Part shown: positions 1 to 11,640 of the stretch, one piece after another
Layout: the number at the start of each line of letters is the position of its first letter
Position numbering within the stretch: position 1 is the stretch's first letter
Assembly (NCBI RefSeq): GCF_041381155.1
Contig: NC_091139.1
Location: 10,044,383 to 10,108,382 of the forward strand
Direction of reading: 5' to 3'
Source: Argopecten irradians
Lineage: Eukaryota > Mollusca > Bivalvia > Pectinida > Pectinidae
Length of the DNA: 64,000 nucleotides
Program-made: the position numbers and the translations under genes
The notes under the pieces: model-generated
Databases searched by the model: none
The model's input: only the letters and a program-made list of their open reading frames with translations
What the model was told of the DNA's origin: nothing

Positions 1-337
1 CCATAAATAACTTCTATGAAATGTAACTACAATGTAAACTCTCAGATCCCTGTAATTATTTCGGGTATGGAGCCTTGTAACAATTATCGTTATCTAATCC
101 ATCCTATGGTCCTAGTAACTGACATCGGTGATGCACACACCTGATAAATGTTTATGTTTATTATGACAAGCTTAACACTTCATCATCATGTGTAAAGGTT
201 GGACACTGTTTTGGGGCGTAACAGAAAGATTTTACAAAAATGATGACAAGAAGATTTATTTACAAAACTACAACAACCCACATGCCAGGCAAGAACTCGT
301 ATCAGTATGGGACTGTATGAGATGCTTACATATCGCC

Positions 338-695
338 TCCTCGATATTCCAGGGCTTCTGATCACTTACGATCTCTACACCCCTGGACTATCTCATAGTG
401 AAATAGAAGGCAGTTCAGCGGAAAACATTTGACCAATCACAGGCTAGCAAAGATTTCCTTTGAAGACTACAGAGAGAGCGATGACTAACATCAAAGCCAC
501 ACAGTCACAGTGTACCGTTATACGGCTCTTTTGATGTACATCAAATGACTAAATTACCTGTTCTATTCTGTTGCCTTCAGTTTTACTATGAGATAGTCCA
601 GGGGTGTAGAGATCGTTAGTGATCGGAACCCCTGGAATATCGAGGATAGGGGTGTAGAGATCGTTAGTGATCGGAAGCCCTGGAATATCGAGGAT
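338..695. mobile_element. Foldback MITE, copy 1
   Basis: Both ends carry the same roughly 60-bp sequence in inverted orientation (338-410 against 583-647). It begins CCTCGATATTCCAGGG and ends with the reverse complement. The right end is duplicated once in tandem (648-695). The interior has no coding capacity. A copy in the opposite orientation lies at 1020-1334 and a diverged one near 46.3 kb, so this is a dispersed non-autonomous family, not a local hairpin. Confidence 0.8.
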
Positions 696-1019
696 GACAT
701 ATCGTTGTAGTTGCTTAATTATACTTCTAAAGAAATTAGCATTTATGATTTGACTCTGCTCATCACGTATGCATCTGTGTTCTTTAAATATAAAATAGAA
801 AGTAAAAGGTTGCATTTCTGTAACACTTTTGTAAAAAAAAAAAAAAAAAAAAAACTAAAAAAAAACTAGATCGTTCTGTCATTTGAACACAAGAAAATTA
901 ATTGTGTTTGAACATGGTAAGACATACACCTGGTATTCTTTTATGTTTTTAGAGATTTAGCTTTTAACATTTCGGTAAAACTCGATAGATTTTACAACGA
1001 TGGACCAAGAAGATGGCCA

Positions 1020-1334
1020 TCCTCGATACTCCAGGGCTTCCGATCACTTACGATCTCTACACCCCTGGACTATCTCATTGTAAAACTGGAGGCAACAGAA
1101 CAGAACAGGTAATTTAGTCGTTTGATGTACATCAAAAGAGCCATATAACGGTACATTGTGGTTGACTGTGTGGCTTTGAAGTTGGGCGTCGCTCTCTCTG
1201 TAGTCTTCAAAAGAAATCTTTGCTGGTCTGTGATTGGTCTAATGTTTTCCGCTGAGCTGCCTTCAATATCACTATGAGATAGTCCAGGGGTGTAGAGATC
1301 GTAAGTGATCGGAACCCCTGGAGTATCGAGGATG
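1020..1334. mobile_element. Foldback MITE, copy 2 (inverted relative to copy 1)
   Basis: This is the same element as 338-647 but reverse-complemented. The inverted termini are at 1020-1080 and 1273-1334, and the interior (1105-1260) matches copy 1 read from the other strand. It is about 315 bp long with no ORF. Confidence 0.8.
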
Positions 1335-1419
1335 CGCTGAAGATGGCAGATGAAGTGAGTTAATTATTTACAGATATGTTTGATTTTGTAAAGGACTCTA
1401 ACATGCATTTTGTACTAGT

Positions 1420-1487
1420 CATCCTCGATACTCTAGGGGTTCCGTCACTTACGATCTCTTCACCTCTGGACTATCTCATAGAGGATG
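1420..1487. repeat. Solo terminus of the same foldback MITE
   Basis: A single terminal repeat of the element seen at 338-695 and 1020-1334. The interior and second end are missing. It probably formed by deletion or recombination between termini. Confidence 0.65.
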
Positions 1488-1875
1488 TGTACTAATATGC
1501 GAAAATATAAAGTGACGTTCGTTTACATACGTGCTTGCTGCATCTAGAAATTACAGTGTATATCGATTTGAACCCACCAAAGTGTCTACAGACCATTTTT
1601 AAAAGACATTTTAGAGATCTAGATAAAAATATGTAAAATCATATTCTACATTGTACTATACACCTAAATGGTCGAAAACTCGGAGACAAAAATATACTCC
1701 ACCTAATTTAAGTTTAGTTTTATTGTCCCTTTAAGAATTGGTTTTATTATAAATATACCCATGAAGGCAAATCTTTAAATTTGGATTCGCTGATTTTTCT
1801 TATTCTACTTTTTGGTCCGAATAGCGAACATTTTGAATCGTGAAAGTAGCCGGCTATACGGTAGAATAAGATATA

Positions 1876-2786
1876 GACGTCGCGCACAATGTTCGGTCAC
1901 TTTTATGTAACGTTATTGAATGTAAAAGACGTCATTATCTTATAACATGACGAGCGCAATTGACGTCATTTCCGACATTCGGCAAACCTGCAAGACAAAG
2001 AAAAAACGCAATTTTTCGAATACTTTTTTGAATTTTCAGTAGAGATTTCGCACACGTATATTTGAGCAAAAACGTATTTTTTTTATTCTGAATAGAAAAC
2101 ATACTTCCTAATATAAAGTCATTTTTCAACGTCGTGAACTTGCGTGACAGAACAGTCAATCTAAAAATGTCATTTTGTGTCATTTCTGCAAGACAAAGGT
2201 TTTGTTCGATAAAAAAGTAGAACGACGTCGCAGTCTATATTTTCTGACATGTTATTAAAATAGAAGAAAAACGTATTTTTATATTAACAATTCATGTCTC
2301 TATCTCCTGTATTAGTACCGTTTTGTACTGTGTGTATTTGTGTTTTTTTCACTTTTTTATGTATTTTCTCTTCGGATCTGTCGATCGGCAAGTCTACAAA
2401 CAAAGTCCACCATTTTGAAGTATGACGTCACAATTCATTATAACGAAATGACATCATGATAGTTCGTTTTTGGGGAATCTCTTTGTCAAATTTTACCGCC
2501 ATGTGGTGTTCAGTATGACCACAGTGACACTTTTACTGAAACCGCATACAGGTGCGTGTTACATCTGTCGCGCCAAAAAACGTCATTTTCTCAACAAAAA
2601 CACATCAATAGAAAAATAAAGATTACAAATATTTTGATAAAAGTCCTCCCGTAATTGAATAAATATATCCTTTTTGTTTTTCAATTTAAAAAAATAGTAT
2701 TGCGCTTAAATTATTTTACTGTTCAACGCTTTTTCCAATGAAATTCCGGCGTGACGTAAAAGTGACCGAACATTGCGCGTTATGTC
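1876..2786. mobile_element. Non-autonomous DNA transposon with ~36-bp terminal inverted repeats
   Basis: The left end near 1881-1910 contains CAATGTTCGGTCACTTTTA and the right end near 2751-2780 contains its reverse complement with few mismatches. The 0.9-kb interior is AT-rich, has several TGACGTCA-like palindromes and no credible ORF. The transposase superfamily cannot be named from the termini alone. Confidence 0.65.
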
Positions 2787-3336
2787 ATAGAAAGTTGTGT
2801 TAGATTAAAATATAAATAGTAAAATCCAGTTTATTTGTTTGCTCATCAGTAAGACAAACAGAGTGAAGCATTCGCTACGGTGCTACAGAAGCTGTATGAT
2901 AACCCCCAGTTGAATAAAATCATGGGAAAACATGTATAGAAGATTTATCCCATAAATATGCATGCTTTACAATGGAAAAACCGATGTGATAAATTTCATA
3001 GCAGTTATCGTTTATGTTTACACACTCCAGTGTGTAAACACCTACGGCACCTCTGATTGGTCAATTTCAAGATCTCTTGCTTCCGACTGGGTCTCAACTT
3101 CGCGCTACTTTTCATAGCGCATTTTCTTTTAAATAGAATTGTATTTACTATTAAGCAGGTAGTTGCTTATTCGAAGTATAAAACAATAGAATATTGACTC
3201 TCTATTTAGGCACTATATTTTATGGTGGAAAGATACATATATCACTACACAATGTATGGCGGTAAGTTTCCCTGAATGAAGACGAGAAAATGGTCACCAC
3301 GGTAAAACTATAGAGCTAAAGTTATGCGATAAACAA

Positions 3337-3508
3337 GTTCCCCAACGCATGACTGTTGTTTATCATGTTTATCTAAATCTAAATTCTCGTTAGTTAATTT
3401 TCAAATTTTTAAAAGACACTCGCTAAAGCTCGTGTCTTTTCAAAATTTGAAAATTAACTAACTCGAGTTTGATAACCATGATAAACAACAGTCACTTGTT
3501 GGGGAACC
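3337..3508. repeat. Long near-perfect hairpin (foldback element)
   Basis: GTTCCCCAAC...TGTTGTTTATCATG at 3337-3370 returns as its reverse complement at 3475-3508. The inner arms (TTAGTTAATTTTCAAATTT and partner) pair around a centre at about 3428. Almost the whole 170 bp is palindromic. It lies just upstream of the decayed COR gene and probably is a small MITE. Confidence 0.7.
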
Positions 3509-3559
3509 TCTATTTACCCTATATATCATCTGGAGAATTCTAAAATGAATCTCGACTTT

Positions 3560-3720
3560 ACAAGGTTATATGGAACGATATCATCAATATTGCCCCTTTC
3601 CAATGGAAACACCAGATGCAAGCGGACAGGAAATGTTATTCCTACGTATCCTGAGGTATTGGAAATCAACAATATATCAGCGGTTCCTCTAGCGGAAACA
3701 GAACTTCTGGATTTCCTAAG
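3560..3720 (+). pseudogene. COR domain, first part (broken exon)
   Basis: One frame gives the COR motif with AVPLAETELLDFLR, which in this family precedes an H-x-L-G-D segment. The exon ends at a donor (AAG/GTAAAC at 3721). The tryptophan-containing segment expected upstream (QWKHQMQADRK) is in a different frame, so a frameshift probably lies near 3620-3635. Confidence 0.55.
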
Positions 3721-3894
3721 GTAAACTTACTATATCAAATATATCACTTTGTTGGTACTTCTATGTCCTGCTCCCCTTCGATATCTAGTAATAGTGAACC
3801 AAAATAATATGTGTTTAATAACACATTATGCGAGTTTTCTTATCGTGCCACTGTATTGCCTATCAGTACTATGTTTTAGAATCTGAGGTATGCA

Positions 3895-4794
3895 GGCTCC
3901 TTTCTCTGTTTTGATTTTGAGGGAAATCACCCGTTTGTCAGCCGTGATCCTCAGTGGATGATACACGCTTAAAAGGGCAATAATCACATCTCCAAAGTTC
4001 AGGGCCGACGACCTGATGATCAAGCAAAAACTGCAGTGGACACAATATGAACGGTCTGGTAAAATACAAATCGACTTTATTCGACAACTTTGGGGCCTTC
4101 ATGAGACTAGCAAGTTCCTTTTTCATGAGAAAAGGCTCTACAAAGCTATGGAAACACTTGGTCTCCTTGCAAACCCATTACCAGACGATTGAAATGAGGA
4201 CATTGATTACTATATGGTGCCAAGCATGCTCCGGCCAGCGAATCCCGAGATCATTCGACCAGTGCTTGATTGCCCTAACATCGTCACCACCGCCACACTT
4301 TGTCTCATGTTCGACAACCCGTTTATCCCACAGGCTGTGTGGGACAAGATGATCGCCGCCTGCATCCACAGGTTTCAACGACTACAAGAGCGAGGTCATG
4401 ACAGCTCAAAGTTTATCCAGCGTGGCTTTGTCTGTTTATCTGTGGACTTTCTGTGGAACATGATTATAAACTGCTATGGGAATGTCTTAAAGATCACAAT
4501 CTTCTAGAAGATGAAGGAGACGGATGAACATAAAACTGTACCTACTGGTGGCTGGAGGTAAACCTACTGGAGTATTCTAGAATAGTCAGCTAACTAGGAT
4601 CCTGGAGATGAACCACCAGTCACTTTGGGTACCAGTTCTACCTCCCAATGACTACTGCTTCACGGAAGAACGACAGGATGGTGAAGGTGTGGCGATCTCC
4701 GACAGACCACCTACAATGTCACAGTTCTAATGGGGAGCCGATGGATTAGAAAGGGAAAGAACTCTTCATCTGGTTCACAGGCCCTTATCAGAAA
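3895..4794 (+). pseudogene. COR domain, main exon with stops and a frameshift
   Basis: Frame 1 reads LCFDFEGNHPFVSRDPQWM, the COR segment usually seen as 'fd..gl..fvildPQWmidafk', then hits TAA at 3970. Frame 2 reads IQIDFIRQLWGLHETSK and KAMETLGLLANPLPDD, hits TGA at 4190-4192, and continues NEDIDYYMVPSMLRPANPE, the next conserved COR block, to a stop near 4507. The exon may extend to a donor (AAA/GTATGT at 4795). Conservation on both sides of each lesion shows former coding function. Confidence 0.7.
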
Positions 4795-4971
4795 GTATGT
4801 ATAATCTATTCTTTACATTGTTGATAGTACATAGAATAGAAATGATTGTATTCCAAGCGACATGGAGGATATGCATGTTATTATATAATCATATGCTTAA
4901 TTACTTTAAAATTCAATAGTTGCTTTAGTATCATGGCATTATTTCAAAAATCATATTTGTGTCTATTTCAG

Positions 4972-4999
4972 ACACACCGAACCCAAACTCGTCATGTCG
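4972..4999 (+). pseudogene. Possible small linker exon of the COR/Death gene
   Basis: A 28-nt stretch sits between TTTCAG and GTAAGT, and lies between the COR exon and the first Death-like exon. Its length does not keep the phase needed by the next exon (phase 2 end, phase 1 needed), so it may be chance or another sign of decay. Confidence 0.3.
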
Positions 5000-5647
5000 G
5001 TAAGTTAGAATGTAATTTTGACCGATTGTTTTTCTTTTAAATACATAACACTGACTTTTAAATGAAATTTTCACTAGACATAACCTCGTATTTATAAAAG
5101 ACATCTTAGCACATATGACAAAAACGTTATCATATTTGATAGAAAATCGGATATAAACGAAGCATTGTCCCTGTATCATTGTTTAAAGCTGTGATATTGC
5201 AAATGACAAATATGCTTCTATCTTGAATATCTATCCGGTTCTTTAATGTAAGATAAGAACTACCGAACATTTTACTTTTTATCCTGCTACCGTTTGAATT
5301 TTGCTACATAGAAAAACTGCGTCTATAAGCGTTAAGTCTCTTAAAACAAATACAACTACGGAATTTGTGTTTGAAGAAAACAATTTATAGATATCTATTT
5401 GTGTTTTTGGACTTCATCATTGACTGTATCATTGATTTATTATATTCAATTGTCATTGGACACGCCTTAACGTTTATATTCTAATCAATATAGCACATTG
5501 TGTGGATTAAAGTCTTATATCTAAGAGTTCATTTGACGTAATGAATTTTAACTGGATAATTTGTATAATTTCACTACTGTGAAGGGATCAATTACATTTT
5601 GATGCTTTGATAACGTAACATGATAATGGTAAATGGATTTTTTTCAG

Positions 5648-5956
5648 ACTCTTTGAGTGAATTCCCAGACAGAAATTTATCAGTGAAGGAGGTTGGACGA
5701 GTTTCGCGGTTTATTGGTATTTCATTTCAAACTTTCTTTGTCGAGTTAGGGTGCCCTCATGTGGTCCTGTAACAACAGAGAGAAGAAAACAAGGATCTAT
5801 CTTTGGTGTCCTTCTTTACCAAGATCTTCATTTACCTCCTGAACGAGAATGCTGATGTAGGATTCGCTAGAGTCGCAGATGCGATGACGAATCTTGGGAT
5901 AGATTCAAGTTCACTCTCCCACATCGTTGACGACAACAGGGAAACTGTGTGTCATG
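5648..5956 (+). pseudogene. Death-like domain exon 1 (one in-frame stop)
   Basis: Flanked by TTTTTTTCAG and GTATGA. It is a phase 1-1 exon of 102 codons. The reading frame contains RFIGISFQTFFVELGCPH, then TAA at 5770-5772, then FFTKIFIYLLNENADVGFAR and a helix-rich end. It aligns by eye with the next exon (FFVELG against FFIELG; both end with a helical L-x-x-A-x-x-x-x-x-x-I block). Six-helix Death-fold character is inferred from this pattern and from its position after COR. Confidence 0.6.
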
Positions 5957-6082
5957 GTATGAAATAAGCTTCGTTATGTGTTTAGTGTGTCGGATTTGTT
6001 TTTTATTTATCTTCCATACAATCTTTCATTTGTGTACTATTTATACAATGTTTTTCGATTTTTCCCTTTTTGGTAATTTCAG

Positions 6083-6381
6083 ACGACACACAGCCAGAAA
6101 AATTATTACATAAATGTTTGACTGAAGATGAAGCATCAGTGATCGCTGGACATGTGAGTCCCAAGGAATACTTCAATTTCTTCATAGAGCTCGGACTCCC
6201 GCCAAAGTGTATTGGTGAGTGTGATGTCAACTACAGAAACCATAGAATTATGGATAAGATTATTGCCTTGATGAAAAAGTGCATTAAAGGCACACAACCA
6301 ACTCTTAGCATAGTTCTCCTTGCTATGAAAGAATGCAATAAGGGCATACAATCTCTCATCACTGAATATTCTTTAAAATAG
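6083..6381 (+). pseudogene. Death-like domain exon 2 (intact, terminal)
   Basis: The acceptor AATTTCAG precedes 6083, and the open frame runs to TAG at 6379-6381 (about 98 residues). It contains IAGHVSPKEYFNFFIELGLP and KIIALMKKCIKGTQPTLSIV, the spacing expected for a Death domain. Unlike the rest of the gene it has no lesion. It could still be transcribed alone or be used by a functional paralogue, but with broken upstream exons it is annotated as part of the pseudogene. Confidence 0.6.
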
Positions 6382-7600
6382 ATAAATTGCCTTCGAGTTT
6401 TCCTTTTATTGGTTTTTGCATCGATCTCGACAACAATTTATTTAATGTAATCATATTGAGACAATTTATATATCCCTTTGTCTGTTTCCACTGTCCGTTC
6501 TTAGCCAACATATTTTACCTCTATTTCTTTGACAGTTCTAAAGGGACCTTTCTCAAATTTCAGAAACATATTCTCTTTTGTCTTTACATTTGTTTCGTTT
6601 CGGAACGGATTCTTAAAGAGTGACATTAGCTATTTCTCCAAATATATTGGAGAGATTTGCCGTCACTTATTTTATATCTATTTTCTCTGTATATGTAGAT
6701 ATAGGTATTTCGTAGTTGGCCCATCGAACAGAATCTATTCTATTTTATTGTTATCGTTAACAATACATGTAAACAAGACATAGTGAAACATCAGAAATGC
6801 AAACTTACTTTAAGGCTGACTTTTAAAGCGACAGTTAATATCATATTACAGATTGGACATAAAAACAAAGACACAAATACATCGATTTAGAATGATACAT
6901 TTACTCTGGAATTTATGCCGAAATTCGAAATGTAAAACTTTGGTTATGAGCAAAGATATCACTGATTACGTGGCTCGCTATTATACAAAACATAAGGTTG
7001 TCATTCGGCTAATAATAATAGCTCACAACGATTAAATGTTCAATACTTGAAACTCTTGGACTTATTGCAATCGTTCCGATGACTGTTTGCAATGAGAAAT
7101 CTTACATCTAATCAAATAATCAAATTGTTCTTTTGTAACTTAAATGGAAAGGCCGGTTGCTGAAGGACTAAAAGTACCATACTCCATTCTGAATTTGTTT
7201 AAGATTTATCAATTCTCAGTAAATTTGATTTACATCATAACTGCACCAAACTATTTATCATTAAAGCAATTAAACCCAGTTAAACGCATATTTTGCAGCA
7301 TATTTTGAAGACGGATTTTAAATGTTTACGTTTTTGCTCATGATTCTCTTTCTGTTGTAACCTTTTAGGTAAAAATGTTGGCAACGAGATATGCATTCTG
7401 TTGCGATGATCAGCTACACAGAATTTCATTCATAGTTTTCCTAGCGTTTGAATGATTATCACCGCTTAATTCATCAACAATAATGGTTTCAATGAAGAAA
7501 AACACATGACAAAAATTATGACAAATATAGCGTTAAATTATATACATTTGTAATAATGTATTTTCAGTTTTGAGATCGAGTTACAATATTATGGATATTA
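6382..7600. other. AT-rich spacer, nothing recognised
   Basis: Short ORFs here lack splice-site context or any family resemblance. No repeat structure of note is visible. Confidence 0.5.
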
Positions 7601-7609
7601 AGTTATATT

Positions 7610-7730
7610 TAAGCATTAATGTCTCTATTTTTTTAACTTCATAGAGGTATTGTTTGTAAAATTTATATTTTGTTTGCAAACTATGTGAATCATTTAATAA
7701 CCCGATGAAGTTAAAAATAGTTACATCAAT
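7610..7730. mobile_element. Small palindromic MITE, copy 1
   Basis: AAGCATTAATGTCTCTATTTTT at the left and its reverse complement (AAAAATAGTTACATCAAT) at the right flank a TTTGCAAAC core. A better preserved copy lies about 310 bp downstream at 7921-8046. Confidence 0.6.
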
Positions 7731-7920
7731 TTTCTTATTGGCAGATACTTTTACTTCATGAAGAAAAAAGTCGAGAATGGCGCGAAAACTCGACGTTATC
7801 ATGACAATAGAGACGTCGATGTTGCGTTATGATTTAGAAAAAAAATAAGCCATTGAAAAGTCAATGGAATCGTTAATTTAAACGTATTTTATGTTATCAA
7901 GTAATCTGGAAAATTAATTA

Positions 7921-8046
7921 TAAGCATTGATGACACTATCTATCTTCATCGTGTTATCAAATAAATTTTGTTTGCAAACTTTTACAGTTTGCAAACAATA
8001 TTTCTTCCATACCCCGATGAAGTTAAAAATAGTGACATCAATGCTT
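7921..8046. mobile_element. Small palindromic MITE, copy 2
   Basis: The ends TAAGCATTGATG and CATCAATGCTTA are inverted, and the inner arms around GTTTGCAAACTTTTACAGTTTGCAAAC are also inverted. About 126 bp long, with the same family as 7610-7730. Confidence 0.7.
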
Positions 8047-8240
8047 AATGATGCGTAACAACACAAAACCCATAGAAATGCGATATACAAAACCATTTTA
8101 GATAAAGAAAGGAACAAAAAAGGAACGATTCAATGTATTTCATGAAATAATCAGATGGTGGGCTATTCAAATCGCTTTTCGTCCATGGTCCGTACCATCC
8201 ATCCGTTCTTCCGTCCTACCGTCCATTAACATTTCTTGTT

Positions 8241-8930
8241 ACCGCTATTTCTCAAAAAGAGCTCAAGGGATCTTTCTCAAATTTCATATGTAAGTTCCCC
8301 TCGGGCCCTAGTTGTGCATATTGCATTTTTGGATCAATCGGTCAACAAGATGGCAGCCAGGCAGCCATCTTGGATTTTGATAGTTAAAGATTGTTACCCC
8401 TATTTCTCAAAAAGTACTGAAGGGATCTGTCTCAAATTTCACCTGTAGGTTCCCCTATGCGTTAAGTTGTGCAAAGTGTATTTTCGAACTGATCTGTGAA
8501 CAAGATGGTCGACAGGCCGCCATCTTGGATTTTGATCGTTGAAGCTTGTTACCGCTATTACTCAAAAAGTACTGAAGCAATCTGAGTCAAATTGTGTATG
8601 TAGGTTCCCATAGGGCCCCAGTTTTGCATATTACATTTTGTGACTAATCGGTCAACAAGATGGCCGACAGGCCACCATCTTGGAATTTGATAATTGAAAT
8701 TTGTTACCGCTATTTCTCAGAAAGTAATGAAGGGATCTGTTTCAAATTTCTTGTGCAGGTTCCCCTAGGGGTCTTGTTGTTGATATTGCATTTTGGGACC
8801 GATCGGTCAACAGGATGACCGACAGGTCACAATCTTTAATTTTGATAATTGAAGTTTGTTACCGTTATTTCTCAGAAAGTACTGAAGCAATTTGTCTCAA
8901 ATTTCATATGTAGTAATATGTAGTAAAAGT
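8241..8930. repeat. Tandem repeat, exact 155-bp period, 4-5 units
   Basis: The phrase ACCGCTATTTCTCAAAAAG recurs at 8241, 8396, 8551, 8706 and 8861, always 155 bp apart, with 10-20% divergence between units. Each unit also carries GATGGCCGACAGGC and CCATCTTGGATTTTGAT. The spacing is constant despite substitutions, so few indels have been tolerated or have occurred. The block ends with a tail (CACCAAGATCCCTCTGGGAT) at about 8990. Confidence 0.85.
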
Positions 8931-9067
8931 TTGAAAAGCAGAGAACTGATCCCTGTTTCCATTGTCAGACATAGACCATTCTTTGATGGGCACCAAGATC
9001 CCTCTGGGATCTCTTGTTAAAAATATAAAACAGTAATATTATACGGTTATTAATCAGCTTATTCTAT

Positions 9068-9123
9068 ATCGGCCCTGTTATTAGGCCAAGGTCTACAGAC
9101 CGAGGCCTAATCATAGGGCCAAT
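9068..9123. repeat. Inverted repeat around GGCCCTGTTATTAGGCC
   Basis: TCGGCCCTGTTATTAGGCC pairs with GGCCTAATCATAGGGCC across a short loop. It is a hairpin-forming element of unknown origin. Confidence 0.55.
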
Positions 9124-9239
9124 GTGGAATTATGTGATGATACTTTTATTAATTAAACACTTTCATCATCAATCGCAATCTTAAATACATTACATACAAA
9201 GAAAAAATTCAGATTTACTAAAGTTTTAATCAAAATCAA

Positions 9240-9663
9240 ATTTTACGGCGGCACTAAGGTGACACAAATACATTTTTTGATGCAGGGTTAAAAATAAATT
9301 TTAATGTAGAGCGAACAATATTATTTATTTATGTATGTTGAAAAATATTTTATTTTGTGTAGTATGAACAATGTTTTTCTTTCTTTTATATTAACACGTG
9401 ACCACGTAAAACTTTTTACGTGAGCACGCAAATTTCATGGCGTGAGCAGATAAATGAAATACATATTTTACCTTACATTTAAAATATATTATTCGTCTCA
9501 CATAAAACCATATTTCTTACTTTGCACAAACTGTTTTACGTGAGCACGTGATAATAAACGTGAGCACGTTAAAGAAAAATATATTTCTCACTTTACATAA
9601 AATAAAATATTTTTGCCCTAAATTTAATTTTTTTTCGTGTCACCTCTGTGCCGCCGCAAAGTT
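9240..9663. mobile_element. MITE with GGCGGCAC-type terminal inverted repeats
   Basis: The left end ACGGCGGCACTAAGGTGACAC matches the reverse complement of the right end GTGTCACCTCTGTGCCGCCGC. The 425-bp interior repeats the motif GTGAGCACGT several times (about 9400-9570). There is no ORF. Confidence 0.75.
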
Positions 9664-11640
9664 TAGTTTATTTCTTGAGACATAACATTCAGACATTGTA
9701 TGACCAACTTTTTTATGCTTACGCTACCTCTATAGCAGCATTACATCTGTAAAAAATGATAAGATTTTTATCAGCATGTAAACGACTTGTCGTTTTTGAC
9801 GTTGTCAGCATGTATACAGTACAGTAGGTCTACTGGAATGCCTCGGATTTGTATTACCGATGCTTTAAGTTTCAATGTTTCACGATTCGTTTAAGGTATA
9901 ATACCTGGTTAAATCAACACGATAATGATGATAATAATAACGCTATTCATACCGTGACTTGCCCTTACGTGTCTATTTGTTGTCAATAAGATGTCATCAA
10001 ACAATGTTAATCGGAACATCCGTCGTATAATGTAGTCACCCTCATGATTTTAGAAATATTCTGAATCACTTTCAATATCGGCCTAGTTTATCTCGTGTTG
10101 GCCCAGTTTGTCGATAACAATAACAGTTTAAAATAACACAAAAATATAAAAAAAAACAAAATAGGACATAAAGCATTTGTGAAAACGTTATAATTAGAAT
10201 ATACATGTATGTATGTAAATAGTTCATTTAAAGTGAAATGATCATTGGTAGATTTGCTTTGTTTATGAAAAGGTAATGGATTATATCTGATATAACCAGC
10301 TCTTGGATAAATAATTCTGTTTGCTATTAAAAGTATGCTTTCTACAAAATTCCAAAAATTCCAAGAAAATGGAGTTAGTGGTTATAAAAGAAAGTATTCC
10401 TATGTATTGTGCATTTACTTCAGATCTTGACAGATTATTGATATTAACAATTAGGAAAGCAAATATCTTCGTTATGAGAGAAATATTTCATTTACAAATA
10501 TCCTTGATTGTTGTTAGTTACGAAAGTGTCCATACACAGCTATGGTATTTAGGTATTGAAAGACACTTTATTCTCACGATATGCTAATTTTTGCGTTTTT
10601 TTCGCAGTTCAAGCGCCAATTCCAAATGTAAAATCGATATCATCTTATGATAAACTGTCAAATATGAATTCAGTCGAAAATCTCTCACTGATACCGTATT
10701 TCCAGTATTTTTCGCGAGTCAAAAATTTTCACGATTTCACCTATAAACGAGAAAATCAAATTTTAACGGTTTCGAATTTTTGCGATATAACTTTAAGGGT
10801 ATATATATTTCAACCATTTGTTAATATTTCGTGGATCAAAATATCGCGACCAGGGCGATGTTCCGCGCAATTGTGAAAATATCAACCCCGCGTGAATAAC
10901 CGGCTATACGGTATTTATATTTAATAAATTTTACTTATATTTGGATATGGTGACGTCTTATTTGATAATTGTATACAACCAGAGGCAAGTCTTCTTGAAT
11001 AAGAGGCTGTTCGATTAATACAGTCCAATGGAACATCACCCTGAACACTTTACTTTGCCCCATATTATATGAGTTCATTGAAAAATATGTTAATAATGCA
11101 GTTATTAATAGATCATCACTGGTCATATATATATATTTACATTTTGCCACTGCGACTCCCATTACTCTAATGATAACCGTGATCTGCATTATGAGCCAAT
11201 AAATGCAGCCTAGACTTGGTGTAGTAATATCTACATAAATGAATGCGAGTCTTGTTTACTGACACCATGTTAGTCCGCGCGGGAAAATTGACATTATAGT
11301 TGAATGAACCATTTTGGTTATGAAACTTATGAAAAAATCTTTGAAATGTCTGGATAATTGAAAGTAAACTGAAAAGCTATTGAATAACATTGAAATTTTG
11401 TAATCTTTTCAATTTTTTATAGGGACTATTTTTTATCACATTGAACTTGGCTGTTGAGGTTAAATGGCTGAAGCGGGAAATTCAGATGTTTCATCTCAAT
11501 TAAGTTCACTCGCATCTCAATTAAGTTTTACTTTGAACTAGAAAGTAAAATGTACCGGGCGCTATTCTATTTATCTGTCACCCAGATTGCATTTATATCT
11601 CCAATAGATGCAATCTAACAATCCTTTAATTGTTAAATAT
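9664..11640. other. Non-coding spacer downstream of the phosphatase gene
   Basis: AT-rich. A degenerate relative of the TTCGCGAATT repeat seen at 18.4 and 28.4 kb lies at about 10690-10915 and ends in CCGGCTATACGGTA, a 14-mer also found at about 1850. No convincing exon was seen. Confidence 0.4.

Larger units (their letters stand above)
3560..6381 (+). pseudogene. Decayed ROCO-type gene: COR domain plus two tandem Death-like domains
   Basis: Several exons with splice sites spell the C-terminal half of a ROCO-like protein (COR domain, as in MFHAS1/LRRK-type proteins) followed by two Death-fold exons. Recognisable COR signatures are AVPLAETELLDFLR (about 3680-3719), DPQWMIHA (3946-3969) and DYYMVPSMLR (4205-4234). 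The frame is broken by TAA at 3970-3972, a frameshift before about 4020, TGA at 4190-4192 and TAA at 5770-5772. The upstream Roc GTPase and LRR parts are not in the window. In the family the COR domain dimerises and couples the GTPase to effector domains; Death domains recruit adaptors. Here the product is most likely not made. Substitution-type stops make sequencing error less likely than true decay, but it cannot be excluded. Confidence 0.75.

Noticed and set aside
549..815. Minus-strand 88-residue open frame
   Set aside because: It runs through the inverted end of a foldback MITE; the repeated LDIPG...TNDLYTP sequence is the duplicated terminus, not a protein.
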